This document shows positions 46,081-55,522 of a stretch of 64,000 nucleotides of DNA, in pieces (positions within the stretch are counted from its first letter, which is position 1; the number at the start of each line of letters is the position of its first letter). The stretch is from Athripsodes cinereus (taxonomy: Eukaryota > Arthropoda > Insecta > Trichoptera > Leptoceridae), in assembly GCA_947579605.1 (NCBI GenBank), contig OX388313.1, positions 5,332,001 through 5,396,000 of the forward strand, in the 5' to 3' direction. The notes under the pieces were generated by a model. It saw only the letters and a list, made by a program, of their open reading frames with translations, was not told where the DNA came from and searched no databases. A program made the position numbers and the translations under genes.

Positions 46081-47384
46081 GTAAGTACCCATAACACTCA
46101 CTTTTCTTGTACTCTAATACACCAGCATGTAAAAATACTGATTTTGTATACTAAAATAAATGGATAAAGGATACAATAACAGTAAAACTACAATACGTAT
46201 ATATGAGCTATATTCAACAGCACATGCTAATTAAAATTTTACTTATACTTTCTGTATAATTATACATGAAATCTAAAATGAAAAGATGTCATTTATTTGA
46301 TTTAAGTTGAATCGTGAAACAATATTAGCTTTTTTCACTGTACCTACGTAAACAACTGCTTCAAGAAATGTTTGTACTTTACGATTTAAGTGCTATAAAA
46401 AGTTTTGCATACCTACTCGAACAATTGATTTTTGTTTATACATTATTTGAATATAATTCCAGAATAGGTACTTTTTTATTTACTATCATCCGGATTAAAA
46501 GAACTTCCTCTCTCGTCAAAGTATTCATAGTAGATTTCAGGTTTATTTCTCAAAAGTATATTTTTTATAAACATATATCTCTTATATCTAGGCTTGTCAT
46601 CGCTCTCTAAGGTGTGGATAATATACTTATTACGGAAGGATCAGCTTAGTCATTTAACACTCGATCATAGCATCCTTGGGACATTGGATATTGGCTGTGT
46701 GTTTAACTGGGCTTTGTATCTCTTTCTGGATTGGTGATTTTATTTTGATTACTAGTATTTTGGGATTTTTTATTTTTCATTTTACTTTGACTTTTTTTTA
46801 AATTTTTAACTTTTGCTTTTTTTCTCAAGACTAAGACATTTCTGGTAAGAGTGGAATTAATTGTTAACATGTTATGTTATGACTGTTTGATTCTTTAATA
46901 TTGTAAAAATAAAATAAAATTAAAAGAAAAACACTTTAATTTTCTCAATTTACACAAGATTCTCACACGAGATAAGAGTACAACAAAAGTATATGGATCC
47001 AGATCATATTATTATGTAGACTACATTTTCCTTTTAAACTGCTTTCCAGGGACTTGCATTATACCAAAAGTACCAATGGTATTTCCACAACACATTACAT
47101 TACACAATCTCGGCCAGCAATGTTCAGCCACTGAAAACTGGAATCTTGGCAAAGCGTTGGAGTGTGGACAGTTACAATGCGATTAGGAGACAAAACATGA
47201 CAATGGAATCTTCCTGCGAATAAAGATATACTCGGTGACACTAATTATTACATTCTAACACTTTTACAACTATCCTTGTTCATTCTTTTTTATTATTGGT
47301 GATGATTCGTTTTAATCAGCTCATCACAAAGGATTTATTTAACATTATTTTCTTCTTACATTCATCCATAGTATACCGGCAATT
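46081..47384. other. No recognisable gene or repeat
   Basis: AT-rich, with a slightly GC-richer part at 47040-47220. That part carries no frame or motif that I recognise. Confidence 0.45.
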
Positions 47385-47482
47385 AATCAATCGATTTATA
47401 ATGATTTACTGATTAGTCGAAAGACGTCCCTCTCCCGATCAGTTATCCATAGTAGAAAGAAACACTTGCTTAATTTGCCTAA
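47385..47482. repeat. Foldback family L, right arm only
   Basis: AATCAATCGATTTATAATGA, GATTAGTCGAAAGACGTCCC, TCTCCCGATCAGTTATCCAT, AGTAGAAAGAAAC, TTAATTTGCC parallels the spacer and right arm of the 4950-5134 element. As there, a family A copy begins at its right edge. Confidence 0.5.
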
Positions 47483-47483
47483 G

Positions 47484-47620
47484 ATAATCAAGAAGGGTAG
47501 CATGCCTTATCGCTAAGTTAAAGATTTTAAATGTCAAATGTGGTGTTATACGAATATATAACTTTTAAAATACTCTCAAATCAAAAGAAAAATGTGGGAA
47601 GCCTTTTTTTACCTGACGAC
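47484..47620 (-). mobile_element. SINE-like family A, 5' half
   Basis: AATCAAGAAGGGTAGCATGC, CTTATCGCTAAGTTAAAGAT, TTTAAAATACTCTCAAATC, AATGTGGGAAGCCTTTTTTT, ACCTG are in opposite-strand order. Confidence 0.5.
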
Positions 47621-47689
47621 ATTGTAAATTATTTTTAATAAGGACAGCAAGGAGGCCAAGAAATTTTATTTATCCAATATCGCGAATAT

Positions 47690-47882
47690 ATGTTAAACAC
47701 GTGTCTTAACCACGCAAAATAAATTCTCGAAAATTTTCTCGTGTTTAATTAGAAAAATTAGTATACGTGCATGAGAGAAATTACTTAAATGTAGAGAAAA
47801 TGGAATAAATATATAAGAATGTTAGAAATTGGCATGCCGTCCTCTCTGCCTACCGCGTGAGGTGCAGAGATTAGAATGAGGA
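47690..47882 (+). mobile_element. LINE family B 3' end, degraded
   Basis: TGTTAAACACGTGTCTTAAC-region, then GTGTTTAATTAGAAAAATTA, CGTGCATGAGAGAAATTACT, GGCATGCCGTCCTCTCTGCC, TACCGCGTGAGG. Multiple deletions. Tail to tail with the next B copy. Confidence 0.55.
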
Positions 47883-47944
47883 AGGATCCCTTATAAAACA
47901 ATAATAATTAAGTTAAGATTGAAAATGTTTCAATAAAAACAATA

Positions 47945-48085
47945 ACTATACTATACCCTCACGCCGTGACTCAAGTGGGGTAGACAGAGAGAACGGAACG
48001 CCAAACAGATCTATCTTTACACACTTCTTTCGCTTCCTCCACATTTATACAGTTTCTATATGGCCGTCCTTGAGGATTGAAAAAC
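47945..48085 (-). mobile_element. LINE family B 3' end
   Basis: Plus strand: ACTATACTATACCCTCACGC, CGTGACTCAAGTGGGGTAGA, CAGAGAGAACGGAACGCCAA, ACTTCTTTCGCTTCCTCCAC, TGGCCGTCCTTGAGGATT. The TATAG-type tail is at the left edge. 5'-truncated within the ILKDG coding block. Confidence 0.75.
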
Positions 48086-48544
48086 AATAAATGTTTAATT
48101 ATTAATTGCTCAAACATGTTCAGTGTTTAAATCTTCTGTAATACTCTTCTCTTCTAGCATTGCTAAATTGAATTCAAAAATTTAAAAAGGAAGTGATGCT
48201 TAAGGGAAAAATCTCTCAAAGTCAAATTTGAAATAATTATAGAGTTGAGAGATTATTTTGTCTTGACTGAAATAAAACGACACAAAGCATTTGAAACAGA
48301 TACTGTATTTGCATGCGTCTCTGAAAGAAAAATGTTCCGAAATGAACAACAGTATTTTTATTTATGAATGTATTCCATTTATTGTTTTGAAACTTAATTA
48401 ACAAACCAAGTTGAATACGTACAAAACTTTTCACAATGTTTTTAACTAATTATTATTTCTCAGAATAATTACGTCGTTTATTCGTTTGAAATAAATTAAG
48501 TACAAAAATTTCTTACAATCAATAGTAGGTATGTATGTATTTTT
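48086..48544. other. AT-rich, nothing recognised
   Basis: No frame or repeat identified. Confidence 0.5.
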
Positions 48545-48862
48545 ACAAATGATGCTGTGCGCTGGCGCACCCAGCAGAGACCTGTAATCTCCGTAATACA
48601 GGAGAGACGATGGTCCTGGCTGGGACATGTTTTTAGAATGCCCAATGATAGTTGGCCAAAAAGAGCACTGTTCTTCCGTCCGCAGGGATTCCGTAGGCCC
48701 GGGCGTCCCTCTTTCAGAATACACCGTTCCTAACGATATCAGAGCGCAAGGAATGTCGTGGAAAGAGGTGACGCAATTGGCACAGAGACGCTCTGAATGG
48801 AGGAGGCTGGTTTCTGCCCTGTGCTCCCAAGAGGAGCGTTGAGGGCGATGATGATGATGATG
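48545..48862 (+). mobile_element. LINE family C 3' end, longest copy
   Basis: Encodes VRWRTQQRPVISVIQERRWS, then WLGHVFRMPNDSWPKRA, RRPGRPSF, and after a frameshift near 48732 (7 bases missing relative to 14085) DIRAQGMSWKEVTQLAQ, RRSEWRRLVSALCS. WLGHV and GRP identify an RTE-type ORF2 C-terminus. The (GAT)n tail is at 48847-48862. The 71 and 144 codon frames overlapping it are by-products. Confidence 0.8.
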
Positions 48863-48955
48863 TATGTGTGTATTATGCATTCTTAAAAAATATTGTAAAC
48901 AACTTGTTATATTGGAGAATGAGTACCTACGTAGAATATTATAATTATGATATAT

Positions 48956-49345
48956 TCCCAGTGAAGAATAAACTGTCCACTATTTTTTGTAAGTTTTCAA
49001 GTGTCCTGTCAAAGGCGATTCATAAAAAATCACATCTTATGTCATTTAACATCTTCTGTTCAGCAACGCCACTCATACTGAATCTTCTTCTTCTCCTTGA
49101 GCAATTTTATTAGTCCCACATGGCGGTGGGATCTGCCTTTCTTGTTTGGTTACGTCGTATCCTCATGGGAAACATCACAGCTCCTCATGTCTTGTCTCAC
49201 TACTTCACGCCATCTGCGCTTTGGCCTTCGTTTTGGTCTCTTGCCGGTAACCTCGATACATTGAGCTTTACTGCTTACATATTCAGGTGGTCTCCTGGCC
49301 AAGATACTCATCCTAAATATCTTAACTTTTATTACCATCAGTCAA
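48956..49345 (+). mobile_element. SINE-like family A copy split by LINE K
   Basis: Left part 48956-49083 (TTTTTGTAAGTTTTCAAGTG, TCCTGTCAAAGGCG, CAGCAACGCCACTCATACTG). Right part 49306-49345 (ACTCATCCTAAATATCTTAA, CTTTTATTACC) continues the consensus exactly where the left stops. The 13 bases at the junction are duplicated (49071-49083 and 49306-49318, two mismatches). Confidence 0.65.
49084..49305 (-). mobile_element. RTE-type LINE C-terminus (family K)
   Basis: The minus strand encodes KAQCIEVTGKRPKRRPKRRW, REVVRQDMRSCDVSHED, and after a frameshift RKADPTAMWD-stop, then a GAA-type 3' tail (plus strand CTTCTTCTTCTCC at 49084). It is flanked by a 13-bp imperfect target duplication within a family A copy, so it is a bona fide insertion of 222 bp. 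5'-truncated. Confidence 0.75.
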
Positions 49346-49965
49346 AACTCTGCGATTCGAAATCTCTATACATTTACATAAAACTCCTACCAATTTGTTA
49401 TAGACGTGCATTCAGTACACTTTTTCTTGTTAATATTCAACATAATTTCTTGTACTGATAAAACTTTCCTTTTATCTCCTTCGAGAACTGTAAAACTGAT
49501 ATATCGTTCAGATAAATCTAACAGAGATTGACTTTAAAATCGTTACCTTATTTTATTTTCTGTGTACATTAACATGTATTATTGTATTGTCGACATTTCC
49601 CCGTTGAAGGACAAAAGATACACTAAGTTCACATTGTCGTAGTATAGCGTGACATTTTTATCTTAGTCATAAAGAATGTATAGCTTTCTTACACCTTAGC
49701 CTTCATTCTTTCATTAGTTAAGAAAATGTGGTAGCGTTGTTATATTCAGCGTAGTACCATAATAAAAAGGACAATAAAAATAAGGATGTGTTGTCATCCA
49801 ATATAGGAACTGATCTACAAGGTCAGGTGAAACAAGAAAAATAATACCTTTATCTCAGAGACAATTTCTAGATAGTGAATATTGTAAGATATTTATATAA
49901 GAATTGTATTATACTATATAAATAGTGCTAGCACTAAAGAATTATTCTTCTAAAAGTATACTTAG
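49346..49965. other. No recognisable gene or repeat
   Basis: AT-rich with short frames. Confidence 0.5.
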
Positions 49966-50243
49966 GAGAGTGAGTGGATGCAAGAGGAGTGTTGTGGATA
50001 GAATGCGTGTAAATTAGTTACGATGGTTTGAACATGTGGAACGAATAAGTGATGAAAGGATAACAATTATGTGAAAGAGGGGGTGTGAAAAAGTGCGGAT
50101 ATCTGAAAACTACGTGATTAGATCACGTTGATCAAATTTTTCATAGTCGTAAAAGTAGGGAAAGGAGTGTGTAAAGATAAATCTATATGGCGTTTCATTC
50201 TCTCTGTCTACCCCACTTGGGATACGGCGTGAGGGCATAGTAC
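49966..50243 (+). mobile_element. LINE family B 3' end, longest upstream extent
   Basis: Encodes CKRSVVDRMRVN, then LRWFEHVERISDERITIM, KRG, then a decayed TTWLDHV region, and ends GTCTACCCCACTTGGGATAC, GGCGTGAGGGCATAGTAC. LRWFEHVER is the LRWFGHVxR signature of RTE-type LINEs, which fixes the family's class. Several stops. Confidence 0.75.
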
Positions 50244-50298
50244 ATTACTTAAGAATTATAATAATTCAAGAGTTTTTGTGTTTACGCTGTGGAAATCC

Positions 50299-50527
50299 AT
50301 TTTTAATTTTAATAAATAAAATATAAAAATATATTATTGAGCACTGTTTAATCTCCACTATGTTAGGTTGAATACCGAACGTTTTCGCCTATACTTGTAG
50401 GCATCTTCAGTTTCCCTGAAGATGCCTACAAGTATAGGCGAAAACGTTCGGTATTCAACCTAACATAGTGGAGATTAAACAGTGCTCAATAATATATTTT
50501 TATATTTTATTTATTAAAATTAAGAAT
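50299..50527. repeat. Near-perfect inverted repeat, 112-bp arms, 5-nt spacer
   Basis: Left arm 50299-50410 and right arm 50416-50527 are reverse complements with one mismatch seen by hand (50302 against 50524). The spacer is TTTCC. The central part is CATCTTCAG-TTTCC-CTGAAGATG; outward lie AAGTATAGGCGAAAACGTTC, GGTATTCAACCTAAC and AGTGGAGATTAAACAGTG. A transcript would fold into a long dsRNA hairpin. It may be a hairpin-siRNA type locus, a recent inverted duplication, or an assembly foldback artefact. Confidence 0.85.
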
Positions 50528-51249
50528 TATAATACTATTCAATTCAATTTTATAATGTTACTACTTTATAATCTGATGTATTTTTGTCGCAATAACGTGT
50601 ACCATTCAAATATCAACGAAATCAGAGCGATTGACTTGAACTTAATTATCCCATACAGTTTTTTAAGAGGAATATTTTCGAATTATAGAAGAATAACGAA
50701 ATAAATGAACTTATGCATAATAATTATTGCGTTGAAGGTATAAAAAGGTAAATCGAAATTAAATTATCAGTCTCACTACATCTATCAATATCAGAATGAT
50801 TTATAGCTATTACTTTTAATCATAGGGGAAGGGAAATGCTCCCACTTAACCAGGCGATTTGTATTTCGTTTGATTAGTTTTTGTCTGCCGTATACACATT
50901 TAACTCCGACAACTACTTACTTATAATACTATGAACCTGACTTCCTTATAGTGGAATCCAATATCCTGTCTGGAAGACCAATACTGAATGCAATCACCCT
51001 ACTGCGAAACATTTTCTCCATTCTTCCTTTGCAATGGCATTCGCGTAACCTATAACTAATTGAATTTTTATTCTCCCGGCCAGACGATTCCAATAATCTT
51101 CAACAAGTTTATTGAATTGTAAACGGAGTTGAATCTTTATTATCAAAATTTATTTAGATATATTTATCTCATCAAATGAAATTGTTATTCTAATGAGGTG
51201 ATCGTATTTATGTAATTTACATGTTGTAACAAATTTATTTGTCCAAATC
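50528..51249. other. No recognisable gene or repeat
   Basis: AT-rich. The 78-codon frame spanning the right arm is an artefact of the palindrome. Confidence 0.5.
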
Positions 51250-51392
51250 TATACCGTCACAGCATCTCCCACAAGTCAGATTACCAGTGCACTAGCCAAA
51301 CGGAAAATACAAATCGTCTTCTACGTGCCAATAAAAATTAATATATTCAAGATGGGTGACATTCTTCATTGCTGAATTGAAGATATAAAATG
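51250..51392 (-). mobile_element. SINE-like family A copy, 3' half
   Basis: ATACCGTCACAGCATCTCCC, ACAAGTCAGATTACCAGTGC, CTTCTACGTGCCAATAAAAA, AAGATGGGTGACATTCTTCA, TTGCTGAATTGAAGAT. Interrupted on its 5' side by SINE D. Confidence 0.65.
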
Positions 51393-51396
51393 AAGA

Positions 51397-51566
51397 TTTG
51401 AGTTCATCGGTAGACTGGAGGTAGAGTTTCGGCTTCGTGCACATGATGTGCGTGGTTCGATCGCTGGTGCCTGCAAACTTTCCTTTCAAGACACAAGCTT
51501 GTAGGTTACTGTGAAAGGTGTATAAGGTTGTATTTGGGTTTATACCATAAACTCAGATACATCTTT
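51397..51566 (+). mobile_element. tRNA-headed SINE family D copy 4
   Basis: TAGACTGGAGG (A-box position), GGTTCGATCGC at 51454-51464 (B box, one change), CCTGCAAACTTTCCTTTCAA, ACTGTGAAAGGTGTATAAGG, TTGTATTTGGGTTTATACCA, then ACTCAGATACATCTTT. It abuts the family A copy at its left, suggesting insertion into A. Confidence 0.75.
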
Positions 51567-51602
51567 AAAAAAAATGTATTTTGCAACACATTCGAAATGT
51601 GT

Positions 51603-51680
51603 CCCACATATCTATTTGGCGTTCCACTCTTTCTGCCTACCTCATTTAGGATACGACGTTAGGTTATAGATATATGGATA
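51603..51680 (+). mobile_element. LINE family B extreme 3' end
   Basis: ATCTATTTGGCGTTCCACTC, TTTCTGCCTACCTCATTTAG, GATACGACGTTAGGTTATAG, then ATATATGGATAGAT. Last 70 bases of the family only. Confidence 0.6.
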
Positions 51681-52510
51681 GATAAATCAATATCCATCAC
51701 GTTAAAGCCATTTAAAATCCCATAAACAATATCTTAGCATTCAGAATGGCTTTATTTTTCTGGTAAAAGTAAGACGACTTACTCGTTTATCAAATCCATT
51801 TGTAAGAGATAACGTGATAAATAAAGAAAAAATATCCAAAAAAGCTTTATTTTTATCTTGCAACATCTTTTTCTGTCATTCATTAGTCAAAAAAATCTGT
51901 CGTTTTCATGATCGTAAGATTCTTTAGGGATAAATTTTTCATTCAAAACCTTATTATGTGTTACCTTTACGTGTTAAAGGGAGACCCGACTATGTTGTAT
52001 TATTCAGGATAATACCGAAATATTCATTCAAGCTTTCCACATGTATCGTTGTTCTAATTATAGAAATGATACAACGCAGGTGTTTTCGGTAAATAATGAA
52101 TTTATTCCCCTACAATTTACCGACGTCATGTAATGTATAAATATACTATTATCTATGTGTTACCTTTAACATACTATCTCCAAGCTTTTTGGTAAAGATA
52201 GCTTTTGAAATATTAGGAAAACGTGAAGTCATTATTGTCATGGAGCTTTATAAGCTTTACGTTGTGAATTTTAGTATTTTTCCACAAGTTATGTTTTTCA
52301 TATTTTATGGATCTCTCACTTATTTCTTAAAAGTTTTGAATATCGTGTCAAAGGTTGATAGGTATTCATAAAATATACTATAGGTACTATGGGTTAGTTG
52401 GAAGATATCGCTTCTGCGATAAAGTCGCCCATTGCACAATATCATTTATTTGTATCACATTATTTTATAACTTTGTGTTTATGTATTGTGCAATAAAATT
52501 TATTATAATT
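51681..52510. other. No recognisable gene or repeat
   Basis: AT-rich with short frames. Confidence 0.5.
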
Positions 52511-52742
52511 ATTATACTATACCCTCACACCGTGTCCCAAGTAGGGTAGGCAGAGAGAACGGAACGCCATATAGATCTGTCCTTACATAGTACTTCTTTC
52601 GCTTCTTCTTCATTCATACAATTTCTCATGCACACAAGTCGAGATCTCTTACTCAACACACGGCCGTCCTTAAGAATTTGATTCACGTGATCAAGCCACG
52701 TGGTTCTCAGACGCTCGCGCTTTTTCACACCCCTTCTTTCAG
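52511..52742 (-). mobile_element. LINE family B 3' end, open reading frame kept
   Basis: The minus strand reads one open frame of 67 codons: RLRTTWLDHVNQILKDGRV, LSKRSRLVCMRNCMNEEEAK, EVLCKDRSIWRSVLSAYPTW, DTV-stop. This is the RTE-type C-terminus (xxxTTWLDHV, DRSIWRSVL). The 3' end TGAGGGTATAGTATAATAAT is at the left. 5'-truncated; no RT core. Confidence 0.85.
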
Positions 52743-53282
52743 AAAAACGATCTCAAACAAAAAAAATAAATCTTAAATTCTTAATTGGTATAAACATGAA
52801 GAAGACGAGTCACATGATTATAACATGTAATTTTTCTACTGGCTATGCCACGTGTGGGTGCTGCTGCGAATATCTTCTTATAGATAAAAAAACATATTTT
52901 AATAATTTATGTAGACATTTTTAATATTTTTCAAATTTGACTCTTTTCCTGTTAAGTGAGTTCCAATTTAAATATTTTAACTTCTAATTTCACTTCAGTT
53001 CTTCTAATTTATAATTTTATGTAACCATGAGGCTTAATTACAAACTCGCCATTAAAAGTTTCAGTTCGTAATTAAAAATTTAGGCCTCTTAATAACTTAA
53101 ATTACGACCACATCAAAAAAACGATCCTGAAATTCTTGGATCAAGTTTTGATTTATGTGACATTGCTTAAATAAATTACTTTTATCATTTTAATTTAATT
53201 CTACGCTTTGGAATTCATAAAGATATAATTTTCTTCAGACATTCAGTACTAGTGTATTTGTACCCGGCTTTGCTCAAGAAAT
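52743..53282. other. AT-rich, nothing recognised
   Basis: No frame or repeat identified. Confidence 0.5.
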
Positions 53283-53765
53283 CTGTATATACCCTTACTT
53301 TGTGTCGCATCTAGAGAAGGCAGAGAGAGCAGAATACCAGATGGATCTATCCTACCCTTGCAAACTTTTTACGTTTTTTCTACATTCATAGTGTGCAAAC
53401 ACAAAGAAAGCAGGTTGCCAGCGCCGATAAGTGCCTGTAAGTGCCGGCAAAGTAAATCGCAATCGGCGTTCCTGCTTTTACAATGTTCGTGTCCATTGAA
53501 ATGCATGTAAACAAACATTCTTGGCGCCGGTAGACGCAGGCATCTGAAAGCAGGCAGCCTGCTTTCTTTGTGTTAGCACCCATACAATTTCTCATAAACG
53601 TACGTACGTCGATTTTTCTTACTTAACACAGAACCGTCTTTGAGAATATGATTTACATGATCAAGCCACGTGTTTCTTGAATGTCCGCGCTTCCTCACAT
53701 TTCCTTCCTTTTTGTCATCCTTTCCCCTTCCATTTATTCAACATGTCCAAACCATCGTAACTTAT
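53283..53765 (-). mobile_element. LINE family B 3' end, interrupted
   Basis: Part 1 at 53283-53390 (TACCCTTACTTTGTGTCGCA, GGCAGAGAGAGCAGAATACC, TTCTACATTCATA) and part 2 at 53585-53765 (CAATTTCTCATAAACGTACG, AACCGTCTTTGAGAATATGA, ACATGATCAAGCCACGTGTT, then the LRWFGHVE-coding block near 53745) are contiguous in other B copies. The 190-bp element at 53391-53580 separates them. Confidence 0.75.
53391..53580. mobile_element. 190-bp non-autonomous element with terminal inverted repeats
   Basis: Left end GTGTGCAAACACAAAGAAAG, CAGGTTGCC and right end GGCAGCCTGCTTTCTTTGTG, TTAGCACC are inverted repeats of about 28 bp; the core AACACAAAGAAAGCAGG is exact. CATA is duplicated at 53387-53390 and 53581-53584. 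Removing the element and one CATA restores the family B sequence CATTCATACAATTTCTC seen intact at 52611-52627. GC-richer than its host. No frame for a transposase. Superfamily unassigned. Confidence 0.85.
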
Positions 53766-53787
53766 TTTGGAAGAGTATTTTGAAAAA

Positions 53788-53872
53788 AGGGAATTCATTT
53801 TGCCCGGCCTAGAATCGAACTTGTGACATTGTGACTAACAAATAAAAATAATACCTTCGCACTACACATTCA
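53788..53872 (-). mobile_element. tRNA-headed SINE (family M) copy 2, decayed
   Basis: Minus strand: GTAGTGCGAAGGTATTATTT (A-box region), AGTTCGATTCTAGGCCGGGC (B-box region with two changes), AAAATGAATTCCC. Parallels 19615-19748. Confidence 0.5.
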
Positions 53873-54381
53873 AACACATGTTTTTTTTTCATATTTCTCT
53901 GGCTAAGAATGCTCACAGGCATTACACAAACAGGCATATTAACGAACGTTATAATTTATTATGATCCCGAATATGAAATAGCATCTAATTAATAATCTTT
54001 TTCCATCACTTAAAGTTGTCACCGCGTTGACTTCTTGAGAGAGATGACAAAGTGTCAGAGTGATGTAAGTGTTCCACTTGATGTGACGTCCTCTCCGAGA
54101 AGCAATTAGTGGGTAGTCTCGACGCATTGCACCGCGACGCTTTCATTATTATACTACATTCTATCTTTTAGTATAACTGAATTCTCTCTTATAATAATTA
54201 GTATTAGAACGCTTTTGATGGATGACATCTTCAAAAGACAATGCATCTTAAGAAAATATTTACTTTTTATTTTGATCTCTTAAGTACCTAGGTGTAACTG
54301 AAAGTTTAAGAAAAAAACTCACTGGAATCCATTTCTCTTTCTGCCTTTCAAGAGATACTATTTGAGGAAATTATTTAGTCA
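53873..54381. other. No recognisable gene or repeat
   Basis: Slight GC enrichment at 54010-54130 without motifs. Confidence 0.45.
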
Positions 54382-54617
54382 CAACTCTAGATTAATCATT
54401 CCAGTTAACTTATTCTGATGGTCAACTTATTGTATAACTGAATTATAACCGATGGTTAACCTATTTGAATAGGTAGTAACTAGATAGGTTTGTTGTGTTT
54501 AATACACATACATATGTGAACTTCCTTTAGAAGTGCACGACACAGAGTTTCGACCCTTATGAATCGACTCAAGGCTTAGTAAGTAAAATCTTCTTAGCAA
54601 GTAAAATCCAGCCCCTG
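54382..54617. repeat. Unclassified repeat family P copy 2
   Basis: AACTCTAGATTAATCATTCC, AGTTAACTT, GAATAGGTAGTAACTAGATA, CATACATATGTGAACTTCCT, CACAGAGTTTCGACCCTTAT, GAATCGACTCAAGGCTTAG. It has about 45 bp more in the middle than the copy at 44097. Confidence 0.6.
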
Positions 54618-54654
54618 ACATCCAATTGTGCCAAAAATTCACAAAAAATGAAAT

Positions 54655-55115
54655 TATTTATTTATTTTATTCTTCTTGCACATCATCATTCACATAAAAA
54701 AATCAACAATGCAGTTTACATAAAAAAAGAATGTAATGATATGCAGTGGCGAGATTATCACTTTACAGTGATTTCTTCTTTCTAACCACGTCATATTAAC
54801 ACTGAACACAAATAAAATAATAATAGAAACACAAATAAGAAAAATCTCTACATAAATCAAAATGAAAGAAAAAAATCTATAATCCACACATCTAAGACTC
54901 CAAAGGGACCGAGAACTATAGGAAGGGATTGGGGGACGGATGCTTGAGTAGATTAACAAATAATAAGTCAACATAATTGTGTAAACCTGCTGCTGTTTGT
55001 TTGCTAGATACCTTTCCCGTAGATAATGCCATGATGGCATAATTATATAAACGAGTGAAAGAACAAATCAGCATTTGAAGGTTAAATAAGCATATTGAGG
55101 TTATTGTGTACAAAA
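54655..55115 (-). mobile_element. LINE 3' end (family F) copy 2 with possible coding end
   Basis: Plus strand begins ATTTATTTATTTTATTCTTC, TTGCACATCATCATTCACAT and contains GATATGCAGTGGCGAGATTA, TCACTTTACAGTGAT, matching 29638-29765. Upstream in the minus sense a frame reads FTRLYNYAIMALSTGKVSSK, QTAAGLHNYVDLLFVNLLK, ending SPNPFL-stop at 54916. This is less compositionally biased than chance frames here and may be the ORF2 end. I do not recognise the residues. Confidence 0.5.
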
Positions 55116-55199
55116 ATATGCATGGATAATAATTAAGTGTCCAAAAAATAATTTACTGACACTCAATTCTTACCACCTCCCATGATAGCTGTATGTATA

Positions 55200-55272
55200 T
55201 TTATTTCATCATGGCCTTTCCCAAAAGTGGAATTACTAGTGCGTTTACTGAACCATGCATAAAACTACCAGT
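55200..55272 (-). mobile_element. SINE-like family A, 3' end
   Basis: TTTCATCATGGCCTTTCCCA, AAAGTGGAATTACTAGTGCG, TTTACTGAACCATGCAT is the diverged 3' end on the opposite strand. Confidence 0.45.
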
Positions 55273-55355
55273 ATTCTTGTATAAAATTGTATAGATTAAG
55301 AAAATAAATAAATTTATTTACACGCATAAATATATTTATGAGAAATTACTATCAA

Positions 55356-55522
55356 ACCGCGTGTTGAGTAAGAGGAACCGACGTGCGTGTATGAGAAACT
55401 GTATGAATGTGGAGGAAGCGAAGGAAGTGTGTAGAAATAGTTCTGTTTGGCGTTCCGTTCTCTCTGCCTACCCCGCTTGGGACACGGCGTGAGGGTATAG
55501 TAGTATAGTATAGTATAGTACT
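55356..55522 (+). mobile_element. LINE family B 3' end, intact C-terminal frame
   Basis: An uninterrupted frame from 55358 to the TGA at 55490-55492 reads RVLSKRNRRACMRNCMNVEE, AKEVCRNSSVWRSVLSAYPA, WDTA-stop. The 3' end GACACGGCGTGAGGGTATAG runs into TAGTATAGTATAGTATAGTA, the family's tail repeat. Likely one of the youngest B copies. Confidence 0.85.

Noticed and set aside
48446..48880. 144-codon minus-strand frame
   Set aside because: It is the antisense of a family C LINE end; its sequence recurs antisense to every C copy, so it is a shadow.
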